Assembly: GCA_963702925.1 (NCBI GenBank)
Contig: OY969771.1
Span: 4,588,001-4,652,000, forward strand
Direction: 5' to 3'
Source: CAIKMD01 sp963702925
GTDB taxonomy: Bacteria > Pseudomonadota > Alphaproteobacteria > ATCC43930 > CGMCC-115725
Length of the DNA: 64,000 bases
Made by a program: the position numbers and the translations under genes
In this document: positions 17,454 through 26,256 of the stretch, piece by piece
How the letters are laid out: every line of letters begins with the position of its first letter
Numbering within the stretch: the first letter of the stretch is position 1
Notes under the pieces: generated by a model
What the model was told of the DNA's origin: nothing
The model's input: only the letters and a program-made list of their open reading frames with translations
Database searches by the model: none

Positions 17454-18236
17454 ATGGCTGGTGAGTCTTTGGTGCTGAGACAGGATGAAGACGGCGTTGT
17501 CCGGCTCACGCTCAATCGCCCCGCCGCGCGCAACGCGCTTTCGGTCGCGCTTATGACCGAGATGCAAGCCGCGCTCGATCTGATTGCCGCGGACAAGAAG
17601 GTGCGGGTTGTCGTCATCGCGGGCGCGGGTCCGGCTTTTTGCGCCGGCCATGATTTGCGCGAGATCCGCGCCAATCCTGGAAGACAACATTACGAAGCGG
17701 TCTTCGCGCAATGCGCGCGGCTGATGACCAGTATCGTCAAGCTGCCCCAGCCGGTGATCGCGTGCGTGCGCGGTATCGCCACCGCCGCCGGCTGCCAGCT
17801 CGTCGCCTCCTGCGATCTTGCCGTCGCCGCCGCCGACGCGCGTTTCGCGACACCGGGGGTCAATATCGGCTTGTTTTGCTCGACACCGATGGTCGCGTTG
17901 TCGCGCGCGATCGGCCGCAAGCAAGCGATGGAGATGCTGCTGACCGGTGCGCTCATCGAAGCAGAGCAGGCGCGGCAGTGGGGCCTCGTGAACCGGGTCG
18001 TGCCGCCGGCAGCGCTCGATGACGCAGTGGCGGCGCTTGCACGCGAGATCGCCGCCAAATCGCCGCTCACCGTCGCGATCGGCAAGGAAGCCTTCTATCG
18101 CCAAGCGGAGCTCGGTCTCGAAGCGGCATACGCCTATACGAGCGAAGTCATGACCCGCAACATGCTGGCGCGCGACGCGGCCGAAGGCGTCGACGCGTTC
18201 TTGGAGAAACGTCCGCCGGTTTGGGAGGGACGATGA
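17454..18236 (+). CDS. Enoyl-CoA hydratase/isomerase family protein, ECHDC3-like
   Basis: The 260-residue crotonase-fold protein has the oxyanion-hole segments AGPAFCAGHDL and IATAAGCQLVASCDLAV. Both catalytic glutamates of true enoyl-CoA hydratases are absent: Gln115 replaces the first, and Gly135 in ATPGVNIGLFCST the second. This combination and the C-terminal EKRPPVWEG match the ECHDC3 subfamily known from mitochondria, whose reaction is not settled. The ATG at 17454 follows GGGAG; a longer frame from 17400 is unlikely. Its stop overlaps the start of the CoA-binding gene, so the two are coupled. Confidence 0.88.
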   Translation: MAGESLVLRQDEDGVVRLTLNRPAARNALSVALMTEMQAALDLIAADKKVRVVVIAGAGPAFCAGHDLREIRANPGRQHYEAVFAQCARLMTSIVKLPQPVIACVRGIATAAGCQLVASCDLAVAAADARFATPGVNIGLFCSTPMVALSRAIGRKQAMEMLLTGALIEAEQARQWGLVNRVVPPAALDDAVAALAREIAAKSPLTVAIGKEAFYRQAELGLEAAYAYTSEVMTRNMLARDAAEGVDAFLEKRPPVWEGR

Positions 18237-18655
18237 ACCACGACAGCTATAGCGACGATTATCTCCGCGGCGTGCTGCGCGGCGCCAAGACCATCGCCAT
18301 GGTCGGCGCCAGCCCGCGCCCCGACCGCCCGAGCTACCGCGTGATGCAGTTCCTGCAAAGCCGAGGCAATCGCGTCATCCCGGTCAACCCGCAAGCCGCC
18401 GGCGAGACAATTCTCGGCGAAAAAGTCTACGCTTCTCTTGCGGATATCCCCGAGGCGATCGACCTGGTCGATATCTTTCGCCGTTCCGAGCTGGTTGGCC
18501 CGACCGTGGATGAAGCGATCGCCAAAGGCGGCAAAGCAATCTGGATGCAATTGGGCGTCCGCAACGACGCGGCTGCGGCCAAAGCCGAGTCTCAGGGCCT
18601 CGCGGTGGTGATGAATCGCTGCCCTGCGATCGAGATACCGCGCCTCGGGATATAA
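18233..18655 (+). CDS. CoA-binding domain protein (YccU-like)
   Basis: The 140-residue protein is a single CoA-binding Rossmann domain: TIAMVGASPRPDRPSYRVM near the start, VIPVNPQAAGETILGEKVY, VDIFRRSE and a terminal CPAIEIPRL. Such proteins bind CoA, but their cellular role is not known. The ATG overlaps the stop of the ECHDC3-like gene (ATGA) and has a GGGAGG site inside that gene, so the pair forms a two-gene operon. Its stop codon lies in the stem of a hairpin shared with the convergent ketosynthase gene. Confidence 0.88.
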   Translation: MNHDSYSDDYLRGVLRGAKTIAMVGASPRPDRPSYRVMQFLQSRGNRVIPVNPQAAGETILGEKVYASLADIPEAIDLVDIFRRSELVGPTVDEAIAKGGKAIWMQLGVRNDAAAAKAESQGLAVVMNRCPAIEIPRLGI

Positions 18656-18687
18656 CCGCGAACTGGTCAGGGACGAACGCGGTTATA
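18651..18687. terminator. Bidirectional hairpin between convergent genes
   Basis: TATAACCGCG at 18651-18660 and CGCGGTTATA at 18678-18687 form a perfect 10-bp stem with a 17-base loop. The stop codon of the CoA-binding gene lies in the left arm and that of the ketosynthase gene in the right arm. It has no long T-tract on either strand, so termination or 3'-end protection is inferred from position and symmetry. Confidence 0.5.
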
Positions 18688-19891
18688 CGCGCCGCAACGC
18701 CAAGGCCGCGTTGTGGCCACCAAACGCAAAGGAATTGGAGATCGCAACGTCGATCTGTCCGCTACGGGCCTCGTTCGGCACGTAATCGAGATCGCATTGC
18801 GGATCGGGCTCGGTGAAGTTTGCCGTCGGCGGAATAAAGCCGCCACGCATCGCCGCGATGGTGGCTGCCGCCTCGATCGCTCCTGCCGCCCCCAGCGTGT
18901 GGCCGTGGATCGACTTCGTCGAGGACACAGCGAGCTTCTTCGCGTGCTCACCGAACACCATATGCAGCGCCTTGGTTTCGGTCGCGTCATTGGCCGTTGT
19001 GCCTGTGCCATGCGCGTTGATGTAGTCGACCTCGCGGGGCGTCAGCCCTGCGTCAGCGAGGCACGCTGCCATCGCGCTCGCCGCGCCTTGCACGGCCGGC
19101 AGCACGATGTCGCCGGCATCGGAGCTGCTGCCAAAGCCGATGATCTCGGCGAGTATCTCGGCGCCGCGGGCGCGGGCACGGTCATCGGTCTCAAGCACGA
19201 GGACCGCCGCTCCTTCGCCGAGCACCATCCCTCTGCGATTGAGCGAGAACGGCCGGCACGTGTCGGGCGCCATGACGCGCAGCGCTTCCCAACCCTTGAT
19301 CGTGCCGAAGGTGAAGACCGATTCCGTGCCGCCTGTCACCGCGGCATCGACCATGCCGGCACGCACCATTTGGAAAGCAACGCCGATCGCGTGATTTGAC
19401 GACGAGCAAGCCGAGGCAACGACGAAGGATGGCCCGGTAATGCCGTGCTCCATCGTGATGTGACAGCACGGCGCATTGATCATCAGTTTCGGAATGGTGA
19501 AAGGATGGAGGCGTTTTGCACCCTCGGCATAGATCCGATGGTAATTCTCGTCTTGCGTCGCTTGACCGCCGACACCGCAGCCGATGATCGCCGCCGTGCG
19601 CGCACCGAGCCCAGCGCGAAAGTCGAGACCGCTTTGCGCCACCGCTTCCCGCGCGGCAACCAGGGCAAACTGCGTGCAGCGATCGTAAAGCGCGAGCTTG
19701 CCGCGCTCGAAATATTCGTTCGGATCGAAGGCCGGCACCTCGGCTCCGACCTTGGTGTTGAGCTCGTCGGTCGGGATGATGGTGATCGGACCGATTGCGC
19801 TTCGGCCCGCTTTGAGAACGGCGGTAAAATCGACCAGATTCTTTCCCGGCGCGGCACAGACGCCAAGGCCGGTAACGACAACGCAATTCAT
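18683..19891 (-). CDS. Beta-ketoacyl-ACP synthase (FabF/NodE-like)
   Basis: The 402-residue protein is a condensing enzyme that joins malonyl-ACP to an acyl chain. The catalytic triad is intact: Cys162 in VASACSSSNHAIG, His294 in INAHGTGTTAND and His331 in KSIHGHTLGAAGA. It lies 28 bp after a small acyl carrier protein gene, which suggests a dedicated pair for a special acyl chain rather than bulk fatty acids. No ketoreductase or dehydratase is nearby. The neighbouring carrier protein lacks its attachment serine, which makes the pair odd. Confidence 0.88.
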   Translation of the reverse strand: MNCVVVTGLGVCAAPGKNLVDFTAVLKAGRSAIGPITIIPTDELNTKVGAEVPAFDPNEYFERGKLALYDRCTQFALVAAREAVAQSGLDFRAGLGARTAAIIGCGVGGQATQDENYHRIYAEGAKRLHPFTIPKLMINAPCCHITMEHGITGPSFVVASACSSSNHAIGVAFQMVRAGMVDAAVTGGTESVFTFGTIKGWEALRVMAPDTCRPFSLNRRGMVLGEGAAVLVLETDDRARARGAEILAEIIGFGSSSDAGDIVLPAVQGAASAMAACLADAGLTPREVDYINAHGTGTTANDATETKALHMVFGEHAKKLAVSSTKSIHGHTLGAAGAIEAAATIAAMRGGFIPPTANFTEPDPQCDLDYVPNEARSGQIDVAISNSFAFGGHNAALALRRV

Positions 19892-19919
19892 TGGCGACCG
19901 CGGCGCGCGCGCCCGATCG

Positions 19920-20189
19920 TCATGCCGACCCCTTCTGCCGTTCGACCAGCTTGCCGACAGCGTCGATCACATCGCCCGCCGTGGTGAACTTGATCCCGGC
20001 CGAGGTGGCGTCGTTGGCATTGAAAGGAATCTCGATATTGAATCTTTCTTCAAGCGCAAAGATCAGTTCGATCGTGTCGAGCAATTCGAGGTTCAAATCG
20101 GCAAGCTCGGTTTCGCGCGCCACTTGCGAAGGTTCGACCTTCGCTTGCTTGGCGATAACCTCGAGAACCGCTTGCGTCACATCCGCCAT
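19920..20189 (-). CDS. Acyl carrier protein-like protein without the phosphopantetheine serine
   Basis: The 89-residue protein has the acyl carrier helix pattern: helix I (VTQAVLEVIAKQ), helix II (LLDTIELIFALEERF) and helix III-IV (TTAGDVIDAVGKLV). In the usual DSL motif, where serine holds 4'-phosphopantetheine, it reads ELL: residue 36 is Leu, codon TTG (20084-20082). A serine codon TCG would differ by one base. As read, it cannot carry an acyl chain by the normal chemistry. GAAGGA precedes the ATG at 20189. It lies 73 bp after an MFS gene and 28 bp before the ketosynthase. A point mutation or sequence error is possible. Confidence 0.8.
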   Translation of the reverse strand: MADVTQAVLEVIAKQAKVEPSQVARETELADLNLELLDTIELIFALEERFNIEIPFNANDATSAGIKFTTAGDVIDAVGKLVERQKGSA

Positions 20190-20262
20190 CTTTCCTTCCT
20201 TCACGAACCACGGGGTCCTCCGGATAGCATAGAAGCCGCGCCGGTGACACCGCTATATGGGT

Positions 20263-21465
20263 TTATTCCGCGGCGATCCGCAGAGCTGCCGGCGCCGACC
20301 GCTCGCGCGGCAAGAGCAGCGCCGTGCCGGCGATCAGGATCGCGAGTATACCAAGTATGGTAAAGAGCCACACGAAATCGCCGGTGCGGTCATAGATCAC
20401 CGCGACAAGCGGCACGCCGAGCGCGGCGACGCCGAGCGACAGCAGGAACTTCGCGCCCAAGGCGGTCGCGCGCCAACGCGCGGGGGTGTAATGGACAAGC
20501 AGAGCGTTCTCGGTCGGCGTTGCCACCGCAATCATGCTGAAGCATAGAAGCGAAGCGGCGAAGAGCGGCAATTCATACAGTCTCACTGCGACGAACAGCA
20601 CCGGGATCTGCATGACCCAACACAGCAGATAGATCCACTTCATCGGAAAACGGTCGGCCAGCAGACCACCCAGCATCTGGAACGCCGCGCTTGCGGCGAA
20701 GACGAGGCTCACCATGCCACAGGTCCCCATGAGCCCGCCCGAGGTGAGCCCGCCAAGGCGCTGCTCGAAGAGTTTGGGCAAGACGTTGCTAAAGGCCTGA
20801 AACACGATCCCGGCTGAAAGCATCGTGATCGACAGCAGCACGAAGGCGCGCCGCACATCGGCCCTATCGGGTTCGGGATGCGGCGTGACGTCGGCGCGCA
20901 CTCCGATGACCGATCCGCCGCGCACCAACAGCGCCAACGCCAAGCCAAGCGCCAGGGCGAGAACGCCCGGCACGAGGAAGGCTGCGCGCCAGCCGTAAAG
21001 CGTCGTCAAGCTCGCTGCGAGGAAAGGCCCGGCACCGATGCCAATACTGCCGAAGATGCCGTTCCAGCCAAGCATACGACCGCGATTTTCGGCATGGCGC
21101 ACGAGCCAAGCGGTGCCGACTGGGTGGTAGATCGCGCCAAAAAAGCCGATCAGGCCAAGGCCAAAGGCAAGGCCGAACGGTGTCTGCGCGAGGCCGGTGA
21201 CGATCGCGGCAGCCCCGCTGCCAGCGAAGAACAGCACCATCATGCGTTCGGCGCTCCAGCGGTCGCCGAGCCAACCGGCGGGCAAAGCCGCAAGTCCGTA
21301 AAGCACCATGCCAGGCACGGAGAGCCACATCAGCGCGCCATAGCTCAAACCGAAACGCGCACCGAGCGCCAGCACCACCGTCGGGTAGAGCAACATCATG
21401 AGATGGGTCAGCGTGTGCCCGATATTGGCGAAGAACAACACCCAGCGGGCGGAGGATTTGGTCAT
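20263..21465 (-). CDS. MFS transporter
   Basis: The 400-residue protein has 12 predicted membrane helices and the major facilitator loop motif GWLGDRWSAERMM between helices 2 and 3. The N-terminus (NIGHTLTHLMMLLYPTVVLAL) resembles the fosmidomycin-resistance and nitrate/sulfate-like MFS groups, but I cannot name a substrate. It lies 18 bp downstream of cutA and 73 bp upstream of the acyl carrier gene, all on the minus strand, so cutA-MFS-ACP-ketosynthase could be one transcript. Confidence 0.82.
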   Translation of the reverse strand: MTKSSARWVLFFANIGHTLTHLMMLLYPTVVLALGARFGLSYGALMWLSVPGMVLYGLAALPAGWLGDRWSAERMMVLFFAGSGAAAIVTGLAQTPFGLAFGLGLIGFFGAIYHPVGTAWLVRHAENRGRMLGWNGIFGSIGIGAGPFLAASLTTLYGWRAAFLVPGVLALALGLALALLVRGGSVIGVRADVTPHPEPDRADVRRAFVLLSITMLSAGIVFQAFSNVLPKLFEQRLGGLTSGGLMGTCGMVSLVFAASAAFQMLGGLLADRFPMKWIYLLCWVMQIPVLFVAVRLYELPLFAASLLCFSMIAVATPTENALLVHYTPARWRATALGAKFLLSLGVAALGVPLVAVIYDRTGDFVWLFTILGILAILIAGTALLLPRERSAPAALRIAAE

Positions 21466-21483
21466 GCGCGGAATCCTGCCATG

Positions 21484-21828
21484 TCACGGTGGGTCGAGCA
21501 ACCGGCGCGGATCGCCGCCAGTCGCGCGCACGACCCATTCGAGGAAATCGCGATTGCCCTCGACCACTGGCAAGGCCTCGATGCAGGGACAATCATAGGA
21601 GTGAAGCGATTTCACCCGCGCGATCAAGGCTTCCAGTTTTTCCTCGGTGGTTTTTAAAATCAGAATCGCCTCGGCCGCTTCTTCGACTTTGCCTTGCCAG
21701 CGAAAGATCGACGTGACCCCGCCGAGGCAATTCGCGCAGGCGGCAAGCTCCGCTTCGACCACTTGTCGGCCGATACGCGTCGCCTCGTCGGCGTCGCCGG
21801 TCGTTACATAGACGAACATCACCGCCAT
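21484..21828 (-). CDS. cutA: CutA1 divalent-ion tolerance protein
   Basis: CutA forms very stable trimers and has been linked to copper tolerance, though its function remains unclear. The 114-residue protein has the full family pattern: FVYVTTGDADEATRIGRQVV, AACANCLGGVTSIFRWQGK, ILILKTTEEKLEALI and SYDCPCIEALPV. The ATG at 21828 follows AAGGAAA; an internal ATG three codons later is also possible. Length is normal. Confidence 0.94.
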   Translation of the reverse strand: MAVMFVYVTTGDADEATRIGRQVVEAELAACANCLGGVTSIFRWQGKVEEAAEAILILKTTEEKLEALIARVKSLHSYDCPCIEALPVVEGNRDFLEWVVRATGGDPRRLLDPP

Positions 21829-21959
21829 GCGGTTTCCTTTTCCAACACCCCCGGGTCACCCCGGCCGCCCAGCCGCAGCGGATATCCCCCGCCGCAACTC
21901 GTAGCGCTTGGCGCCATTCCCGGTTTGGGTTTAGCATGTTTCAAAAGCGGGAGGAGCCT

Positions 21960-22274
21960 ATGAACCTTGGCGCAAAGCTGGACGCAACCGAGTCCAAACG
22001 GCACGTGCCGACGCCGGTGCAACGGATCTGGCTGCGGCGCGGCCTCGATCAGCCCGGCGGCAAGCTACCGCTTTTCGACCGCTACGGCCAACATGTGGAT
22101 CCGCGCACGGTGCGTGCCTGTATCGACCAGGGCTGGGCAGAACCCTGGTATGCCAACCCCCTCAAGCCGGATTGGCTGGTGTGCAGGCTGACGCCGCTGG
22201 GACGCGCAACGGCCGAACGCGAAAGCGCAGACAAAATTCATCTTATTTCTAAGCTTTCTCTTGTAACGAATTGA
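21960..22274 (+). CDS. Hypothetical protein, about 104 residues
   Basis: I do not recognise a characterised family. The soluble product has no signal peptide or membrane helix. It has a cluster of Trp and Arg residues (VQRIWLRRGLDQPGGKLPLF, WAEPWYANPLKPDWLVCRLT) and a charged C-terminus. A strong GGGAGGAG site precedes the ATG at 21960, and codon use follows the neighbours, so it is likely real. The last 20 codons and the following bases are much more AT-rich than the surroundings. It converges on an MFS gene nine bases away. Confidence 0.6.
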   Translation: MNLGAKLDATESKRHVPTPVQRIWLRRGLDQPGGKLPLFDRYGQHVDPRTVRACIDQGWAEPWYANPLKPDWLVCRLTPLGRATAERESADKIHLISKLSLVTN

Positions 22275-22283
22275 AAACAAAAT

Positions 22284-23759
22284 TTATTTCTTGTCTGTTA
22301 TCTGACCTTTCAGGCTCAGGCCACGGGGCAGAGACAGCGCCCAAACCATGGTCAGCAAGGCGAGCACGACGTTGATCTCGTAGATCCGGTGCAGCGCGCC
22401 GGCAAAAGCTTCCATCACCGGCGCGAGGTCCGCGGCCGATAGAGCTTGTCGCAAGGATGGTTGCAGCAGCTCGCTAACGATGTCGCTGCCGCTCGCCACC
22501 TTGCCGGCCAGCGCGGCATTGACGATCCCGCCAAAGACCGCGGTACCGATGGATTGGCCGATAATGCGCGAATAATTGTAGCTCGAGGTGACCACGCCGC
22601 GCTGATGCCAATCGACGCTCGACTGAATGCCGACGAAAAATCCCATATTGGTAAGACCCATGCCGAGACCCACGGCAAAGGCGCTGCCAATCACCCAGGC
22701 AATGCCCAGACCCGGATCGATGAAAGTCATCATCACCGTGCCGATGATGAAGACGATGCAACCGAGGCTCGAGGATTTGCGATAGGAGACCGTCAGCAGG
22801 CTCCGCCCCGCAATGAAGCCGCCGGTCGGCCACGCTACCGACATGGCGGTGAGGGCTAGCCCGGCCTGGAATGCGCTTTGCCCCATTACCCCCTGAATGA
22901 AGGCGGGCAGAAACGCCGTAATCGCCATCTGTGTCGCTCCGAGCGACGCGCTGGCGCAATTGCCATAGATCACCATCCGGTTGCGCCAGATCTCGAGTGG
23001 CAACATCGGCTCGCGCGCGCGGCGTTCCTGGATCAACAGCAGGATGAATGCCAGCACGGCGCTCGCGAGAAGGAGCAGAATGGTGCTGTCCGACAAAGCC
23101 GAGGCGCGGGTCAGCGCATACATCAGCAAGCCGGTGGCGAGCGCCATCAGGACCGAACCGAGATAATCGATCTTGTGCGGCCGCAGCTCGATATGTTCGC
23201 GAAACGTCACCGCCAGCATCACGACCGTAACGAGGCACATGGGAAGATTGACCCAGAACACCCATTCCCAGCCCCAATGGGCGACGATGAACGCGCCCAG
23301 CACCGGCCCGACCAGGGCCGAGGTGGCAAAGGTGGTCGAGATATAGCCCTGCACTTTCGCGCGCTCGGGCGGCGGGTACAGATCGCTGACGATGGTCTGC
23401 GACACCGTGGCCAGCGAGCCGCCGCCGAGGCCTTGCAGCACGCGGAACGCTATCAGGGACACCATGTTCCAGGCGAAGCCGCACATCACCGAGCCGATGA
23501 CGAAAAATAGGATGCCGAAATACAGCACGGGCTTGCGGCCGTAGAAATCGCATAGCCGGCCATAGATCGGCACGGTGACGCCTTGGGTCAGCAGATAGGC
23601 GGTGAAGACCCAGCTGAAGAGATCGAAATCGCCGAGCGCGCCGACGATCGTCGGCATCGCCGTGGCCACGATCGTAACCTCGATCGCCGAGACGAAGCTC
23701 GCCATCATCGCGGCAGCAAACGTCCATCGCCGGCGGGCTGCTGAGATCGGCTCGGGCAC
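22284..23759 (-). CDS. MFS drug exporter, DHA2 (EmrB/QacA) type
   Basis: The 491-residue protein has about 14 membrane helices and typical DHA2 signatures: SFVSAIEVTIVATAMPTIVG in helix 1, YGRLCDFYGRKPVLYF in the 2-3 loop, FRVLQGLGGGSLATV in helix 4 and GPVLGAFI in helix 5 (motif C, drug exporters). It should export hydrophobic toxins by proton antiport. The GTG start at 23759 is the only start codon after the upstream stop and has no clear ribosome-binding site. The tRNA-Pro-like repeat begins six bases upstream, so the native promoter may have been replaced. Confidence 0.87.
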   Translation of the reverse strand: MPEPISAARRRWTFAAAMMASFVSAIEVTIVATAMPTIVGALGDFDLFSWVFTAYLLTQGVTVPIYGRLCDFYGRKPVLYFGILFFVIGSVMCGFAWNMVSLIAFRVLQGLGGGSLATVSQTIVSDLYPPPERAKVQGYISTTFATSALVGPVLGAFIVAHWGWEWVFWVNLPMCLVTVVMLAVTFREHIELRPHKIDYLGSVLMALATGLLMYALTRASALSDSTILLLLASAVLAFILLLIQERRAREPMLPLEIWRNRMVIYGNCASASLGATQMAITAFLPAFIQGVMGQSAFQAGLALTAMSVAWPTGGFIAGRSLLTVSYRKSSSLGCIVFIIGTVMMTFIDPGLGIAWVIGSAFAVGLGMGLTNMGFFVGIQSSVDWHQRGVVTSSYNYSRIIGQSIGTAVFGGIVNAALAGKVASGSDIVSELLQPSLRQALSAADLAPVMEAFAGALHRIYEINVVLALLTMVWALSLPRGLSLKGQITDKK

Positions 23760-23764
23760 TGCGT

Positions 23765-23810
23765 ACTCGATCGCTTGTCTAGTAAAGATGGTCGGGCTGG
23801 CGAGATTCGA
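23765..23810. repeat. Left copy of a 46-bp direct repeat: remnant of the tRNA-Pro 3' end
   Basis: These 46 bases match 26211-26256 at 42 positions in the same orientation. The matching piece in the right copy is the last 22 bases of the tRNA-Pro gene (CCA end, 3' acceptor strand, T-arm part) plus 24 bases beyond it. The similarity stops sharply at 23810/26256, inside the T loop. This is the form of an attachment-site duplication left by integration at a tRNA 3' end. Confidence 0.7.
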
Positions 23811-24180
23811 CCCTTATATTAGATCGGGTTACGCGGCCTGTATATCCGTCGGCGTTGAAACCTTCAGCCATGCGCCCTCGGCACTTTCATGCCATACGAA
23901 TTGGCCGGCTCGCGGCTTATGCGGCGCGTGACTATTACGAGATGGGACGGCACTGTCCTGACACCGCTGGCTGGTCTGATTGCCGCAACGCGTCACCGCC
24001 AGTTTGGCATAGAAGGTATTGCGACCGGCTGACGCACCCGGCCAAAAAATAAGCCGCCCTTCATCAATATTGGCGAGGCTTTAACGTAGAGCCGTGAAGT
24101 CGCGACCCTGACGGAGCGTCCTCATTGGAAGCCGCCGGCAAGAACGCGCGACGATCGGCAAATTTCGCGAGGACTGCGCT
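23811..24180. other. Non-coding stretch inside the tRNA-Pro repeat
   Basis: These 370 bases lie between the repeat remnant and the chemoreceptor gene. I see no gene with a plausible start, ribosome-binding site and normal codon pattern on either strand; short open frames here are incidental. The sequence should contain the promoter of the chemoreceptor gene, but I cannot point to convincing -35 and -10 boxes. GAGGA at about 24168 is the ribosome-binding site of that gene. Confidence 0.5.
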
Positions 24181-26193
24181 ATGCGTATCCACCTCAATCA
24201 TTTTCGCATCAAGTCCCGCGTCTACGCCGGATTTGGCATCCTGATTGTTCTCGGCTTGGCGGTTGCCCTTTTCGGCGCTTGGCAGCTTTCGGCGATCGGC
24301 GGCCAAGTCGACAAACTCGTCTTCTTCGCCGTCAATGAAAGCCGCGTCGTCGAATCAACGCGCCTGCTCGAGACGGTAAGGCGGTCCGCACTGCATTACA
24401 GCAACGCATATGATCAAGACTCGGTGTCGGAGTTTACGGCAGCCGCGAACCAAGCGCAGACGTTGATCAAGGATTTCAGAGACATCGCGCTCACCGAAGA
24501 GCGCCACCAGATTTATGACGGCGTATTGACCGCGCTCACCGATTTCCGCAGCAATTTCGACGAACTCGTAAAAATCGGCCATACGCTTGCCGGCATCAAC
24601 GTAAACCAGGCCAAATTGGGCGGCCAACTCGTTGGTGCCATCGGCAATGTGAGCAAGCTCGCGAAAGACGCCAATGACCAGGTGGACATGCTCACCGAGC
24701 GCGCCGTCGAGCTGGCTGTTTATGAAATGCGCCTACAATCGGCCCGCTACAATATCTATCGCGACGACCCGACCTTGGCGGCGTACCGCACAGCACAAAA
24801 AAACGCCGCAAAGGCGATCGCCGATGCAGAACCGGTATTTCAGCAAAAGGGCCTCGGTGCGGCCTTCGGTGCGATTAAGACGGCGTTCGACGATTATACC
24901 AAGCTGTTCGAGAACCGCGTCGAACTAACCATCAAGAACGACGCCCTCTATAATGGGAAGATGGTGCCGCAGATCAGCGAGATGCAGACGCAGCTGCTGA
25001 ACGCACGCGTCATACTTCAAAACAGTTCCGGCGATACGCAGGCAGCGACGAAAGCCCTGCTCTCTGAGACCTCGGTAGCGCAGCTGCTGTTCGGTGCGGT
25101 GGCGCTGGTAGCGGGCGCGGCCTTTGCCTGGCTGATCGGACGCAGCATCGCAGCGCCGGTCGCCGCGATGACGGGGGCGATGCGCCGTCTCGCAGCCGGC
25201 GACAAGGGGGTCGAAATCCCGGCGCGCGACGGCAAGGACGAGGTCGCGGAAATGGCCGTGGCGGTCGATGTCTTCAAGCAGAACATGATCAAGGCCGACG
25301 AACTCGCCGCGGCGCAGCGGCATGAGCAGGAAAAGAAAGAGGCGCGGCAAAAGGTCGTCGAGGGCTATATCGGCGTATTCGACCGCTCGGTGCAGGAAGT
25401 GCTGGGCACGGTTGATGCGGCGGCAACGCATCTCCGCAAGACCGCCGAAGGCATGTCGGCGACTGCGGAGCAGACGACCCGCCAAGCAGACGCCGTGGCG
25501 GCCGCGTCGGAAGAAGCCTCGACCAATGTCCAGACCGTCGCTGCGGCGACCGAGGAAATGTCGTCCTCGATCGGCGAGATCGGCCGGCAGGTGCATCAAT
25601 CGAGTGACATCGCCGGCAAGGCGGTCGAGGAGGCGGCGCGAACCAATGCGACCGTGCAGGGCCTTTCTGCCGCAGCGCAGAAGATCGGGGCTGTGGTCGA
25701 ATTGATTCAGCAGATCGCATCTCAGACCAACCTGCTGGCGCTCAACGCGACGATCGAGGCGGCGCGCGCCGGCGAGGCAGGGAAAGGCTTCGCGGTCGTG
25801 GCCTCCGAGGTGAAGTCGCTCGCCAATCAGACGGCGAAGGCGACCGAAGAGATCGCCACGCAGATCGGCGCAATTCAATCCTCGACCGAGGACGCGGTCA
25901 CCGCGATCGAAGGCATCAACCAGACCATCATCAAGGTCAACGAGATCGCCGGCGCTATCGCCGCGGCTGTCGAGCAGCAAGGGGCCGCGACCCGCGAGAT
26001 CACGCGCAATACGCAAGAAGCCGCACACGGCACCGGCGAGGTCTCACGCAACATCACTGGCGTCACCCAGGCCGCAAGCGAAACCGGTACCGCGGCAAAC
26101 CAGGTCCTGAGCTCGGCTGGCCAACTCACCGACCAGGCCACGATTCTGCGTAGCGAGATCGACAAATTCCTCGCCAATATCCGCGCCGCCTGA
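24181..26193 (+). CDS. Methyl-accepting chemotaxis protein with helical periplasmic sensor
   Basis: The 670-residue receptor has a first membrane helix at about 16-36 and a second at about 296-316. Between them is an all-helical periplasmic domain of some 260 residues, resembling the helical bimodular (HBM) sensors that bind organic acids. A HAMP domain (about 317-370) and a long signalling coiled coil follow, with the tip IASQTNLLALNATIEAARAG near 513-532. No C-terminal CheR-binding pentapeptide is present. GAGGA lies upstream of the ATG. The gene is the only one between the two tRNA-Pro repeats. The ligand is unknown. Confidence 0.92.
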   Translation: MRIHLNHFRIKSRVYAGFGILIVLGLAVALFGAWQLSAIGGQVDKLVFFAVNESRVVESTRLLETVRRSALHYSNAYDQDSVSEFTAAANQAQTLIKDFRDIALTEERHQIYDGVLTALTDFRSNFDELVKIGHTLAGINVNQAKLGGQLVGAIGNVSKLAKDANDQVDMLTERAVELAVYEMRLQSARYNIYRDDPTLAAYRTAQKNAAKAIADAEPVFQQKGLGAAFGAIKTAFDDYTKLFENRVELTIKNDALYNGKMVPQISEMQTQLLNARVILQNSSGDTQAATKALLSETSVAQLLFGAVALVAGAAFAWLIGRSIAAPVAAMTGAMRRLAAGDKGVEIPARDGKDEVAEMAVAVDVFKQNMIKADELAAAQRHEQEKKEARQKVVEGYIGVFDRSVQEVLGTVDAAATHLRKTAEGMSATAEQTTRQADAVAAASEEASTNVQTVAAATEEMSSSIGEIGRQVHQSSDIAGKAVEEAARTNATVQGLSAAAQKIGAVVELIQQIASQTNLLALNATIEAARAGEAGKGFAVVASEVKSLANQTAKATEEIATQIGAIQSSTEDAVTAIEGINQTIIKVNEIAGAIAAAVEQQGAATREITRNTQEAAHGTGEVSRNITGVTQAASETGTAANQVLSSAGQLTDQATILRSEIDKFLANIRAA

Positions 26194-26210
26194 CCGCGAC
26201 GGCGACCGAC

Positions 26211-26256
26211 ACTCGATCGCTGGTCTCGTGAAGATGGTCGGGCAGGCGAGATTCGA
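26211..26256. repeat. Right copy of the 46-bp direct repeat, overlapping the intact tRNA-Pro
   Basis: This copy comprises the 3' 22 bases of the intact tRNA-Pro gene (26235-26256) and 24 bases downstream of it. It differs from the copy at 23765-23810 at four positions. An intact tRNA at one end and a 3' fragment at the other is the order expected when an element integrates into a tRNA gene and rebuilds its end. Confidence 0.7.
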
